DNA of 64,000 bases, taken from the NCBI RefSeq assembly GCF_040545875.1, contig NZ_JBEPMR010000008.1; one strand, written 5' to 3'. This document shows positions 53,997 to 63,817 of this stretch, one piece after another. The notes beneath the pieces are model-generated. The model saw nothing but the letters and a program-made list of their open reading frames with translations. It did not search any database and was not told where the DNA came from. Position numbers and translations under genes: made by a program. This DNA comes from Faecalicatena_A orotica. GTDB lineage: Bacteria > Bacillota > Clostridia > Lachnospirales > Lachnospiraceae. The first letter of the stretch is position 1. Each line of letters begins with the position of its first letter.

Positions 53997-55433
53997 TTAT
54001 AATAGAGCGTGTTTTTCTGTGTTATTTTTCTCGGGATTATGTTCAATAATTAAAGGAGTTACCGGAATATCGTCCTTTTTTACCTGTTTTTTCATGAGCA
54101 TATGGTACCGCCAGAGACATATACCAAATGCAATTCCTGCCGACACCCCGTCTGCCACGGTATGTGCTGCTGCGATCCCCGTAAAGCCTAATATCCGGTT
54201 CATGAAATATAGGGATGGAATCAACAAAACCCCCTGTCTTAGAAGAGAGACCCCTGTGGCGGCCATTGCATTTCCGGCTGCCTGCAAAAAGCTGGTGCTG
54301 AGGTAATAAAAACCGACAACCGGGCTTGCTATGACCAAAAACAGGAGCATGCTTTCTCCCATTGCTATTGCATCTGTGTTCTTTAGAAACAGTCCAATCA
54401 GTTCATGTCTGGCAAGAAAGCTTGCAGCAGCTGCAAACAGGCCGAGTAAAAATGTAAGCAGTCCCACCTTTTGCAGGATTTCTTTTAACCGGGCCAGATT
54501 GTTTGATCCGTAGTTGTAAGCCATCAGTGGCTGTACACCCATGCAGATTCCCATCTGGATCATGCCGATGATCATGGTCGCTTTACCCGCTGCCGCCATA
54601 GCAGCAATGGCATTGGTTCCATAACCTGCAAGGAGCTGGTTGGCAAATGTGGAGGCAAATCCGGACAGCAGTCCGCTGATCCCATTCGGAAGGCCCACGG
54701 CCATAATATGAAAAATGACTTTGGGATTTTTGCGGGCGTAAATAGGTGAAATGGTTAAGACATCTGCCTTTTTTATAATATAATAAATATAAAATATGCT
54801 GCTGACCAAATTCCCGGTTACAGTCGCGACTGCCGCCCCGCTTACACCCATATGGAACCCAAGAATTAGTATGGGATCCAGAATAATATTCAGTACCGTT
54901 CCCGCCATGTTTCCAAGCAGTCCTTCTTTAATCGCACCGTCTGCCCGGAGGATACATGCCATAGCAGTCGAAAAGAGCATAAATGGCACACCAAATGTAA
55001 GGGTCTTCATATACGTTTCTGCATAGGGTATGATTTCTTCACCTGCCCCAAGAAAATGCAGCAAAGGCTTTGCACCTGCCGCAATTCCGGCCAGACAGAT
55101 TATACCGAATATTAATGTTGCCAGACAACATACACTTGAACATATTTTTGCTTTTTCTATGTCTCCTTCCCCGGAAGCACCTGCAATGACAGAACAGCCG
55201 CCTACGCCAATCATCGTTGCCACGGCCATTACAAGTGAAAATACCGGCCCAACTACGGATACCGCTGCCACCTGGGCTGCATCTCCCAGCTGTCCGATAA
55301 AAAACATATCCGCCATGTTGTAAAATACCATAATGAGTATGGTGATACAGGAAGGCACAGCCAGGGAAAAGACTGCCTTCCATACTGGTTTATTATGAAA
55401 CAGCTCCTGGCTTTTTAATACCTGCTCATTCAT
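53997..55433 (-). CDS. MATE-family multidrug/Na+ antiporter-type exporter
   Basis: 478 residues, 12 membrane helices in two six-helix halves with the MATE blocks 'PSCITILIMVFYNMADMFFIGQLG' (here read in parts) and 'MGICMGVQPLMAYNYGSNN'. It exports drugs or metabolites in exchange for Na+ or H+. It is first in an operon with the isomerase-like and glycosidase genes, an odd combination; it may remove a toxic aglycone from plant glycosides (inference). GGAGG lies ten bases before the ATG. Confidence 0.92.
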   Translation of the reverse strand: MNEQVLKSQELFHNKPVWKAVFSLAVPSCITILIMVFYNMADMFFIGQLGDAAQVAAVSVVGPVFSLVMAVATMIGVGGCSVIAGASGEGDIEKAKICSSVCCLATLIFGIICLAGIAAGAKPLLHFLGAGEEIIPYAETYMKTLTFGVPFMLFSTAMACILRADGAIKEGLLGNMAGTVLNIILDPILILGFHMGVSGAAVATVTGNLVSSIFYIYYIIKKADVLTISPIYARKNPKVIFHIMAVGLPNGISGLLSGFASTFANQLLAGYGTNAIAAMAAAGKATMIIGMIQMGICMGVQPLMAYNYGSNNLARLKEILQKVGLLTFLLGLFAAAASFLARHELIGLFLKNTDAIAMGESMLLFLVIASPVVGFYYLSTSFLQAAGNAMAATGVSLLRQGVLLIPSLYFMNRILGFTGIAAAHTVADGVSAGIAFGICLWRYHMLMKKQVKKDDIPVTPLIIEHNPEKNNTEKHALL

Positions 55434-55476
55434 ATCTTAAGAACCTCCATAATATACTTATGTTTTTAGACATCTG

Positions 55477-55505
55477 TTGATTTATTCAACATAATTGATT
55501 ATAAT
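55477..55505 (+). promoter_or_regulatory. Sigma-A promoter of the AraC-family gene
   Basis: TTGATT-N17-TATAAT, 48 bases before the ATG. It overlaps the dyads TGTTG-N7-CAACA and TGATTATAATCA, which are candidate operator sites in the divergent region. Confidence 0.65.
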
Positions 55506-55553
55506 CATGATAAAAGTTGAAAAACAGACTGATTACATATAAGGTGACAAATT

Positions 55554-56765
55554 ATGACTACGGAACAAAAACTATCCTTTTTTCAGGAATTGATTAATTG
55601 CAGTTACCCTTTATATCACTGGGAATATGATTCGTCCATGAACCTCCTGAGTTCTAACTGGACAAAGGAGTTGTTTTCGGGGGACTTTTTTTCCTACATT
55701 GGTTTTCACAAATTAATCCAGAAGCACATCAGTGATGGGAATCAGTCACCGGTCATATTGGAGGCAGGCTATAACCTGATATGGATTGCCGGATTCGAGT
55801 TCAGGGATATGCAGCTTCACAGATGTTATTTTATCGGACCGGTTTTAAGTGGCAGGGATTCGCATATGAAAATCCGTAAAAGACTCGATTCATATGAACT
55901 CTCTGCAAAGCTGCGTTTTACTATTTTTAAAACATTTGAAGAGATCCCGTCCATCCCGAACAATATCGTAACACAGTATGCGGTCATGCTTCATTATTGC
56001 CTGAACCATGAGAAAGTTGTTTCTGGTGATGTGAGGTATCTTAATCCTTATGCATCAGATAAAGATACTGCAGTCCGCACGGACACTTCCACGCATACAG
56101 GAATCTGGGTGAATGAGCAGAAGCTTCTGAAAATGATTTCGGAAGGGGACCCCCATTATAAGGAGGCCCTTCAACAGTCCTCGTCGCTGAGTTATGGAGT
56201 CAAAGCAGAGTTTGGGGATCCCATACGCTCACATAAGAACAACAGTCTTGTTTTGCTTACTCTATGTTCCCGTGCATGCATAGAGGGGGGCCTTTCCCCC
56301 ACAATTGCTTATGATTTAAATGACTACTATGCAAAAAGGATTGAGGAATGCAAGTCCTTAACCGACACTACAAATCTATGCTCGGAAATGCTGGAGGATT
56401 TTGTGGCACGGGTGCGTGAGGCGAAAGAACAGGAATCTGTCTCCGGTCTGATCCAGAATGCCTGTGAATATATCAAGAACCATCTGACAGAGCCTCTTTC
56501 CATAAAGGTTCTCGCCCACAACACAGGATACTCGGAATATTATTTCTCCCATAAATTTAAAAAGGAAATGGGATGCAGTGTGAATGACTATATATTGCAG
56601 AACCGGCTGGAACAGGCAAAACTGCTTCTGGCAGGAACGAATGACAGTATCCAGACGATCAGCGATAACCTTTCCTTCAGTAACCGCAGTTATTTCTACA
56701 CTTGTTTTACAAGACATGTCGGCATTTCACCGAGTGAATACCGCAGGAAAAACGGGAAGCTTTGA
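55554..56765 (+). CDS. AraC-family regulator, divergent from the MATE-glycosidase operon
   Basis: 403 residues: an N-terminal region (about 1-300) of the YSIRK-targeted/PocR-like kind and two HTH motifs (about 305-400; 'LSIKVLAHNTGYSEYYFSHKFKKE' in parts, 'DSIQTISDNLSFSNRSYFY', 'ISPSEYRRK'). AAGGTG precedes the ATG at 55554. Location between the MATE operon and the GPH transporter gene suggests it controls one or both. A terminator contains its stop codon. Confidence 0.87.
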   Translation: MTTEQKLSFFQELINCSYPLYHWEYDSSMNLLSSNWTKELFSGDFFSYIGFHKLIQKHISDGNQSPVILEAGYNLIWIAGFEFRDMQLHRCYFIGPVLSGRDSHMKIRKRLDSYELSAKLRFTIFKTFEEIPSIPNNIVTQYAVMLHYCLNHEKVVSGDVRYLNPYASDKDTAVRTDTSTHTGIWVNEQKLLKMISEGDPHYKEALQQSSSLSYGVKAEFGDPIRSHKNNSLVLLTLCSRACIEGGLSPTIAYDLNDYYAKRIEECKSLTDTTNLCSEMLEDFVARVREAKEQESVSGLIQNACEYIKNHLTEPLSIKVLAHNTGYSEYYFSHKFKKEMGCSVNDYILQNRLEQAKLLLAGTNDSIQTISDNLSFSNRSYFYTCFTRHVGISPSEYRRKNGKL

Positions 56766-56780
56766 GGGGCTTCCCGTTTT
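56751..56780 (+). terminator. Terminator of the AraC gene
   Basis: Ten-base stem AACGGGAAGC / GCTTCCCGTT with the stop codon in the eight-base loop, followed by TTTTTCC. The A-run on the left makes it likely to work for the convergent GPH gene too. Confidence 0.85.
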
Positions 56781-56782
56781 TC

Positions 56783-58251
56783 CTACTCACCTTTGATGGC
56801 TGCCTTTTTTTCAGTAATTCGTTTTTGAATATCTACCATATCCGCTTTCGTTAAATGGCAGAATTTCATAGCAATCAGGGTGAATATCCATCCAAGGATC
56901 GGCAGGCCGAACATGATGATTGTGGTCACCCAGAAAATCTGTGGTGTTGAAGCATCTCCGGGCTGGGCATTGTCGAGGTATACCCAATCAGGGCAACACA
57001 GCCTGTTGCAATGACAGCAGAGAATGAAGAAACAATTTTGTCAATGAAGCTGTAAATACCTGTGACAACCGCAGGAACGTAGCGTCCGCTCCGGTCCATT
57101 TCGTAATCGATAATATCTGACATAAATGAGGTACCCGCTGTTGTAACACACATATTCGCACCATTTTTTGCCAGAGTCAGAATTACATAGAGGATCATGA
57201 AAATACCCATGTCGGCGATTTTTTTCGGGTCAATCACAATGAAGAATCCCCACATGACCACACTGATCACGATACAAATCCGGGTCCAGCTTACGATGGT
57301 AATCTGGCTGCCGTGCTTTCCTGCATATCTGGCCCCTACGACGGCAAAAAGAAGGGAAGGAAGCATCCCGATTACACTGAGTATTGTTGCAAGCCCCATA
57401 TTTCCGATAATAATTCCGTTCAGCATAGTTGTTATGATTGCCTGAGAAGTTGTCTGCTGGGCAATCTTGTCAGAAGCCGAAGATATGATGTAGCACTGTA
57501 GCGGACGGTTATTTTTCAGGATTTCAATCATGTCTTTGAGCTTAAGGCTCTCTTTTTTCTTCATGAGGCCGGTAAAGTTTTCCGGTTTATCATATTCAGA
57601 AACACCGATGCATACGAGAACGACACCGACTGCGGCAACTGCCAGGCAAAGCTTGCAGGCACTTGCTAAAAACCCGAGATTGTATGTACCGCCGAACTTC
57701 GGGAGAAGGACCACGTTTAACACAATACTCAGTACCATTGGAAGAAGGTAATTCAATGCCGTTGACCAGACACTGACCGTGGGGCGCTGTTTCGGGTCAT
57801 TGCTGATTAAGGGGTTGATGGTGAGTGCAGTCATATTGGCAATTGTGTAGCCAATGATGTATACAATGTAGCACAGGGTAAACGCGACAATTCCAAGGCC
57901 TTTTCCGGCGCCCCAGTTGTACATGGTCATTAGGGCAAGCGCTTCAATAACAAAACCAATTATTATTAGAATCCTTATTTTGCCAAACCGTGTGTTGACT
58001 TTGTCATAGATAAATGCAAGGAGCGGGTCGGTTATTCCGTCAAGGATACGCGTCCATGTCAGGATAACGCCCACAACAGCGGTGCTGATCCCAAAGCCGA
58101 TACTTGCCGTGTAGCTTGCCAGCCCGATGAGTGAGTACATGCTCATTCCGATAAATGCATTACATGCAACTAAAATAATCTGCCAGAGTTTTGCCCGGCG
58201 GTACTGTACACCGTCAATCTCACTCTGCGTAAGTTTTTCTTTCTTTGCCAT
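56783..58251 (-). pseudogene. GPH-family sugar:cation symporter interrupted by a frameshift
   Basis: The first 425 or so codons (from ATG 58251) encode a MelB/UidB-like GPH transporter ('RILDGITDPLLAFIYDKVNTRFGKIR' in parts; 'MSDIIDYEMDRSGRYVPAVVTGIYSF'). Near 56980 the frame shifts. The sequence reads GGGTATACCTCG and the expected GGGTACCTCG would continue as 'YLDNAQPGDASTPQIFWVTT' and on to a natural end 'KKAAIKGE' at 56783. A two-base TA insertion thus removes the last membrane helix and tail. It could be a real mutation or an assembly error. Confidence 0.85.
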
Positions 58252-58375
58252 GATAAATAAATCCTCCGTTTCCCTTGTTCGTGTCTGTAACTATGAATTT
58301 ACTATAACCGAGATATGGAAAAGATGCAGTTTAGAAATTCGCAGAAATGTTTGGAAATTAGAGAAATGTTATTAA

Positions 58376-58425
58376 AATAAATAATCCGCATGTTTCGTGA
58401 CCTTGCTGGTCGGAAACATGCGGAT
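58376..58425 (-). terminator. Terminator of the two-ATPase ABC operon
   Basis: A perfect 13-base stem ATCCGCATGTTTC / GAAACATGCGGAT with a 16-base loop, followed on the minus strand by T-rich TATTTATTTT. Confidence 0.75.
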
Positions 58426-58459
58426 GAGTCACGCGAGATTATGGGGATACCACGTTTTT

Positions 58460-59653
58460 TTACAGCGGTAAATCCTTCTTTGAAAATCTGACTGCTCCAA
58501 TTGCATAAGTGACAATTGCGACGGCAAGTAAAATCAAAAGCTTCCATACAAAGGCTGTATCCACGCTGCCGGTTCCGACGGTTGACAGGGCATCTACGTC
58601 ATAGAGGCCGACCAGAGTCAGTTTATTAAATACGCTGAGTTCTTCGACACCCATGCCGGTATTGACCATGTTCTCAGAACCAAACAGGCCGATCATGGAT
58701 GCAAGGAAGAACCAGACTGCAAGGCCACCGCCAAAGGCCATTGATTTCCTGCTCTGGGAGAAGATGCAGCTTCCCATATAACACAGTCCGCATACTGCTT
58801 CGACCAGAATATACATTCCGCCGAACAGGGCAAGAATTCCAGGTACATTTACTTCGTCGTAGAATAAGTATGTGGTTCCTATTCTTGTTGCACATACAAT
58901 GGCGATTATCAAAAGCGGTACAATAATCATAAATACCATTTGTGTGATGGCTACTGCCGAGCGTTTGGTCGGTGTAGACAGGACATAGGCCATAGAGCCG
59001 CGGTCGACCTGACTTGAAATCAGGGAGTTAGCCAGAATGACGATAAGAATAAAAATTGGAAGCAGGCCCATAGCCGTGTAATACATCTGATTCATCATGG
59101 ATGCCGGGTTCATTTCGCTCATTTTTTCAACCATATCCGAAGAAACACCCATCATGTCGAGTGTGACGGTAAGCATTTCTGAAATCGTCAGTTCTTCCTT
59201 ATCAAACACGCCATTCGTTTGATTTAAGGCATATACATATTCAAATTGCTTCACATATTTTTCAAGGCTGATATCAGACTGTGACAGTCCGTCAATGGCT
59301 TCCTGAAAACCTTTCGTGCTGAGATCCATGTCAGCCTGCGCATTCAGCATCTCAAAAGCAGTCTCATATGCAGCTTCATTGTCACCGCTTATAAAATCAT
59401 CGTAAGACAGCTCCTGCTGCGTCATTGTGTCATAGGTTGCCAGCGCTCCGAGGCAAGTATAAAAGTTTTCCTGATATTCTGTGACATCGACATCGGATTT
59501 TTCTGTTGCCATCATGCTCATGGCATAGTTCATGACATTCCCGAGAAGTATCATGATAAGCAGGATGGCGACGCATAATCCCCAGTTGGCTTTGATGGTC
59601 TGCCCCATTAAGGGCTTTGAAAAGAATCGAGCTGTTTTTTTATTTGTTTCCAT
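58460..59653 (-). CDS. ABC-2-type transporter permease
   Basis: 397 residues. One N-terminal helix (about 25-45), a large extracytoplasmic loop (about 50-180) and five further helices near the C-terminal half ('LANSLISSQVDRGSMAYVLSTPTKRSAVAITQ' in parts). The layout is that of ABC-2 exporters. It is served by two similar ATPases encoded upstream. Its start overlaps the ATPase stop by 14 bases. The substrate (drug, peptide or lipid) is unknown. Confidence 0.87.
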   Translation of the reverse strand: METNKKTARFFSKPLMGQTIKANWGLCVAILLIMILLGNVMNYAMSMMATEKSDVDVTEYQENFYTCLGALATYDTMTQQELSYDDFISGDNEAAYETAFEMLNAQADMDLSTKGFQEAIDGLSQSDISLEKYVKQFEYVYALNQTNGVFDKEELTISEMLTVTLDMMGVSSDMVEKMSEMNPASMMNQMYYTAMGLLPIFILIVILANSLISSQVDRGSMAYVLSTPTKRSAVAITQMVFMIIVPLLIIAIVCATRIGTTYLFYDEVNVPGILALFGGMYILVEAVCGLCYMGSCIFSQSRKSMAFGGGLAVWFFLASMIGLFGSENMVNTGMGVEELSVFNKLTLVGLYDVDALSTVGTGSVDTAFVWKLLILLAVAIVTYAIGAVRFSKKDLPL

Positions 59654-60557
59654 TTTGAGTCAGTCCCTCCTTGTATGCTCTCATAAACTGCTGCTGCAGT
59701 GAGAGATGAATTTCCTGTAAATTTACAATCTGGTAGTTTTTGAGCATATTGAATAAAGTGTCCAATTGTTCAACAGAGCATTGAACGGTGCAGGTATTTG
59801 CATCTGTGCCAGCGGCTGAAAACGGAGCCGTTTCTATAAACTGCTGTTTCTGCGGTATTTGCTCAAATTCTATGATAAAATCTTTCATGGCCGGATGGCG
59901 TAAATCATATAATGAGGTGGTCGCAATGAGATGTCCGTCCTTTATCATTGCGACTCTGTCACATACGGATTCAATCTCCTCAAAAATATGGCTGGACATA
60001 AAAATGGTATGCCCTTTTTGCTTCTCCTCACGAATCAGCTCCAGAAACGCCTCCCGCATCAAAGGGTCAAGCCCTGTGGTCGGCTCATCCAGCACGAGAA
60101 TCTGCTTTTCACCCATCAGTGCGGCAACAATGGCTGTCTTCTGTTTCATGCCCTTACTCATCCTTTTCAGGTTGGCAGTGGGGTCCAGCTGCAGCAGTTC
60201 GATGATATGATTCATGTATTTAAAGTCTGTAACTCCGAGATATTTCGCCTGAGATTTTAGAAATTCGGTACCTGTTTTCAGCGCCGGAAAAGCAATTTCT
60301 CCGGGAACATAACTGACATTTTTCATAATATCCGCAGAACTTTTCCATGAATCAAGGCCGCCAATAGTTGAACTGCCGGAATCAGGCCTTATAAATCCCA
60401 TCATATTACGGATTGTCGTGGTCTTCCCGGAACCATTTGTTCCGACAAAGCCGAATACTTCTCCTTTGTGAACTTCAAGATTTATATCAAAAACACCGCG
60501 GCCTTTGCCATAGTCTTTAGTCAGTCCGTTTGTTTTTATAATGACATCGCTCATCAT
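59640..60557 (-). CDS. ABC transporter ATP-binding protein 2
   Basis: 305 residues. Walker A GTNGSGKTT (about 37-45), Q-loop region, signature 'RMSKGMKQKTAIVAALMG', Walker B 'ILVLDEPTTGLDP' and H-loop 'FMSSHIFEEI'. The signature has SKGMKQK in place of LSGGQ, usual for this ABC-2 group. It is paralogous to the ATPase encoded upstream; both contain 'LTKDYG.GRGVF'. The start overlaps the previous stop (ATGA). Confidence 0.92.
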   Translation of the reverse strand: MMSDVIIKTNGLTKDYGKGRGVFDINLEVHKGEVFGFVGTNGSGKTTTIRNMMGFIRPDSGSSTIGGLDSWKSSADIMKNVSYVPGEIAFPALKTGTEFLKSQAKYLGVTDFKYMNHIIELLQLDPTANLKRMSKGMKQKTAIVAALMGEKQILVLDEPTTGLDPLMREAFLELIREEKQKGHTIFMSSHIFEEIESVCDRVAMIKDGHLIATTSLYDLRHPAMKDFIIEFEQIPQKQQFIETAPFSAAGTDANTCTVQCSVEQLDTLFNMLKNYQIVNLQEIHLSLQQQFMRAYKEGLTQNGNK

Positions 60558-61465
60558 TTCACCCCCTCGAATACTTTATCTTCATGATAAAACTGCATAA
60601 AATAATCTTCCAGCGAAAAGGGGAACTCTGTAAAATCACTGACATGATATTGGGAAATATCGGCAAGGAACGGTGTGATTTCACTTTTTTTCAGCTGGAT
60701 TCTGGCGCGCAGCTTTCTTTCGTTTATGGAGGTAAAATGATAATGATGTCCGGTGAAGTCCTGCCACTGCTTTTTATCCTGAAAAGTAACCCGGTAGATC
60801 TTGTCGCTTTCTCTTTTCAATACTTCAGGGTCAAATTCAGAAACAATTTTTCCATCCCTGATGATTGCAATTCTGTCGCAGGAAGCGTCTACTTCATGGA
60901 AAATGTGTGAGGACAAAAATATAGTTTTCCCTCTCTTCTTTTCTTCCAGAATATACTCAATGAAGATTTCCTGCATAATAGGGTCAAGCCCGGACGTTGG
61001 TTCATCTAAGATTAATATTTCGGGGTCGTGTAAAAATGCAGTAACAACCGCAAGTTTTCGCTTGGTTCCCAGACTCATCTGCTTTAATCCGATATTAGGG
61101 TTGAGTTCAAACTTTTTCAGTAATGTATTCAAATAAGATGCATCTGTAACACCTCTCATTTTCTTTTGCATTTCTAAAAACTGTGTACCGGTCATTCCGT
61201 CCGGCAGTGCAATTTCTCCGGGCAGATACCCGACTTCGTGCTGAAGCTCTGCGGAATAATCCCAGCAGTCGTTTCCGTTGATAGTTGTTTTCCCGCTCTG
61301 TGGTTTCGAAAACCCCATTAAATGTCTAATGGTTGTGCTTTTTCCCGCCCCGTTCGGTCCGAGAAATCCGAAGCACTCTCCTTCATCTACATGAGCAGAT
61401 ACATCGAACACACCTCTGCCGTGTCCGTAGTCTTTTGTCAATTTGTTGACTTCTATAACTGACAT
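60554..61465 (-). CDS. ABC transporter ATP-binding protein 1
   Basis: 303 residues from ATG 61465 (AAGGAG eight bases upstream; the longer frame lacks a site). Walker A GPNGAGKST, signature 'MSLGTKRKLAVVTAFLHD', Walker B 'ILILDEPTSGLDP', H-loop 'FLSSHIFHEV'. First gene of the operon. With its paralogue it may form a heterodimeric ATPase for the single permease. Promoter region shared with the divergent TetR gene. Confidence 0.92.
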   Translation of the reverse strand: MSVIEVNKLTKDYGHGRGVFDVSAHVDEGECFGFLGPNGAGKSTTIRHLMGFSKPQSGKTTINGNDCWDYSAELQHEVGYLPGEIALPDGMTGTQFLEMQKKMRGVTDASYLNTLLKKFELNPNIGLKQMSLGTKRKLAVVTAFLHDPEILILDEPTSGLDPIMQEIFIEYILEEKKRGKTIFLSSHIFHEVDASCDRIAIIRDGKIVSEFDPEVLKRESDKIYRVTFQDKKQWQDFTGHHYHFTSINERKLRARIQLKKSEITPFLADISQYHVSDFTEFPFSLEDYFMQFYHEDKVFEGVK

Positions 61466-61538
61466 TCGTATCTCTCCTTTACTTGTTTTATGCAACAATA
61501 CGTTGTATGATGTGATTATAAATAAATCAGTCTGCTTT

Positions 61539-61573
61539 ATCAAGCAACAATGTTGAACACACTGTTGCTTGAT
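61539..61573. promoter_or_regulatory. TetR-type operator between the TetR and ABC genes
   Basis: Perfect 11-base inverted repeat ATCAAGCAACA / TGTTGCTTGAT with a 13-base centre. A second, weaker ACAATACGTTGT dyad lies nearby at about 61496-61507. The long palindrome in the divergent gap is a strong TetR operator candidate. Confidence 0.75.
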
Positions 61574-61621
61574 GATGGAAGATAAATTATGTAGAATTTT
61601 TAGCAGAGAGGAGTGTGTGCC

Positions 61622-62236
61622 ATGAAAAAACAGCCGGAAGTAACCGCGGCCACAAGGAAAAAGTTAATGGATGCTTTCTGGACAATCTATAAAGAAAAAC
61701 CGATCGAAAAAATATCAGTATCCGAGATTACAAACATGACCGGAAATAACAGAGGAACATTTTATCACTATTTTAAAGATGTCTATGCGGTTTTAGAGCA
61801 GATTGAAGATGATCTGATAAAAGAAGTGGGCAGGGATGTAAACAATTTTTTAAGTGGCCATTCTTTTGAAACGAATTCGCGGAACCTCGATTTGCTATAT
61901 TCAATCAGTATGCCGATTTTTAAGAAGCATGAGGAGAAAATTTTCACCCTGCTTGGCCACAACGGGGATCCCCAATTCAAAAATAAGTTCCGGGAAAGCT
62001 TCCGGGCTATGCTGATCCAGTTCTGGAATCTGCCGGAACAGACCCAGTATCTGGAGTACCTGATGGAATACACTTATTCAGCGATGACGGGATTAATGGC
62101 CAAGTGGTATGAAAACGGAAATGACCTGACAGATGATGAATTCTTCAAGATGGCACAGGGGCTGGTTGCAAATGGAGTTCTGGGGTTCTCAATCGGACAA
62201 GCTGGCCTGCCGGGCCGAGGACTGCCATTGCCATAA
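61622..62236 (+). CDS. TetR-family repressor of the ABC exporter, C-terminus possibly altered
   Basis: 204 residues from ATG 61622 (GAGAGGAG upstream). The N-terminal HTH ('EKISVSEITNMTGNNRGTFYHYFKDVYAV', in parts, about 22-50) is clear, followed by an all-helical ligand domain. The last 15 or so residues 'GQAGLPGRGLPLP' do not look like TetR sequence and lie over the broken end of the convergent FtsX pseudogene. A rearrangement has probably replaced the original end. Confidence 0.88.
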   Translation: MKKQPEVTAATRKKLMDAFWTIYKEKPIEKISVSEITNMTGNNRGTFYHYFKDVYAVLEQIEDDLIKEVGRDVNNFLSGHSFETNSRNLDLLYSISMPIFKKHEEKIFTLLGHNGDPQFKNKFRESFRAMLIQFWNLPEQTQYLEYLMEYTYSAMTGLMAKWYENGNDLTDDEFFKMAQGLVANGVLGFSIGQAGLPGRGLPLP

Positions 62237-63723
62237 ACTTACGCAGTACATCGCTGTCTTGAGCGGCATGGACATTCCAAACCATCTGGAAGTTTTCGAC
62301 CCCCGGGTATAGTTTGTAGAGTGTCTCCTCGGGGAGAATAAAGAGTGACGCCAACACACCGGTGGCATCCCGGCTTCCTTCCTTCACAATTCCCATAGCA
62401 TTCAAATCCATATCCTGTCCGCCGTAAGTTTTCAGATGGAGCACATCGCCTATTTGGGGCGTATAGTCATAGCCGGACAGGATACGGTCGCTGCTGTCCG
62501 AAATTAGAATACCATTGCCCTCTACTAATGCGTCGTAGTCCGCAGTTCCTGCGGCAATCCGATTTTCCGGAATCTGCTGGCCGAATTGTTCCCTCGTCAT
62601 GCCGGTTATGATGAAGGGGTCCGCCTTCCCTGGCAAATCAATCTCCACTGTGACAGCGTCATAGGAGGTAATTGCATCAACATCCGGCAACGCCAAAATC
62701 TGCTCACGCAGGTCGTTATAGAGTGGATTGTCCAACGCCTGCTCCGGAATCTTCTCCATGTCTACGGCATCCTGCCAGGAAATCATATAATTGCTCCCAT
62801 CCCCCATGAACTTCGTCGTCATACTATCAAAGTTGATGGAATGATAGAGCGTCGCCAATGACCTTTAAGCGGCCATATTCTTTCACCATACTCTTGACCG
62901 AAATATAGAAAATGTTGTAAATCACGATGCCACAGGCCAATAGGATCACGAAAGCAGCAGGCAGGGCATACCCGCCTGCATTGTTGCGGAAACCCTCCAT
63001 GTTAAAATAATTGGAGCTGAAGAAAATCTCTTGCTCCGGGACTTCCTGCGCCGCGAGACACGTGAGGATAGCCTCCTTCAGATGGTCTGCATCCATCTGC
63101 TCTCCTCCCCGATAGCACATACGAAACTCAAATTCAGGTGCCCCATCGAAATACGCTGTTACAAAGGCTTTTGAAACGATAACCTCAAACATACGGGAGA
63201 GATTCCCTGTTTGAAGAATGCCCGTTACCGTATAGGCCTGTTCCCCGCACCCAAGGTCGAGTTTGAGCTGTTGCCCGGTTTCATGCGGCAGATGGAAATA
63301 ATCTAAAAATGCACTTTCCACCAGAATCTCATGCTCGCCTTGTGGCATTTGCCCCTCAACTGCGGGCTTATTCCCCAAAACCATCCAGTTGGTGTCGGCA
63401 TAGAGTACACTAAGAACGCTGTCCTGATAACGGAAGATTGGGAAAGTACCTGACAGGCCCCAGCGCTCTACTTCCGGCTGTGCGGCCAGATTGTCGATCC
63501 GCTCCTGAGTAGACTTCTGTATCATGACTTGATACTGCCCGCGGATGTCCCGCTCTACTTTCGCTTTCTGTGTAGCAGCAAAAAAACTTAGCCCCGCCAT
63601 CAAGGCAACCGCAAGGGCGATGGTGCAGCAAATGAGCAAATTGCGGAGCTTTTCAGCCGCTAAACTTTTTTTTGCCAGTTTTTTTACAATGCGGCTTGTA
63701 TCATTGTCAAAAGGTAATGTCAT
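62205..63723 (-). pseudogene. Broken FtsX-type ABC permease (internal deletion and missing 3' end)
   Basis: From a perfect ribosome site (AAGGAGG) and ATG 63723 the frame encodes an N-terminal helix, a large extracytoplasmic domain and a helix that ends 'VKEYGRLKVIG', after which the family normally continues with a cytoplasmic loop and two more helices. Here it runs into 'DALSFHQL' and stops near 62827. The next piece, in another frame, begins 'ATLYHSINFDSM', a second extracytoplasmic domain, and ends 'VLRKFMAMAV' near 62205, short of the last helices. So one or two deletions have destroyed the gene. Confidence 0.75.
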
Positions 63724-63817
63724 GATGTCACCTCCTTTATGGACATCATATCACGAGAAGAGGCATCTTCGCTTGACCTGCTCTGCCCTTTATGAATTTG
63801 TTCAGCTTATTTACCGT

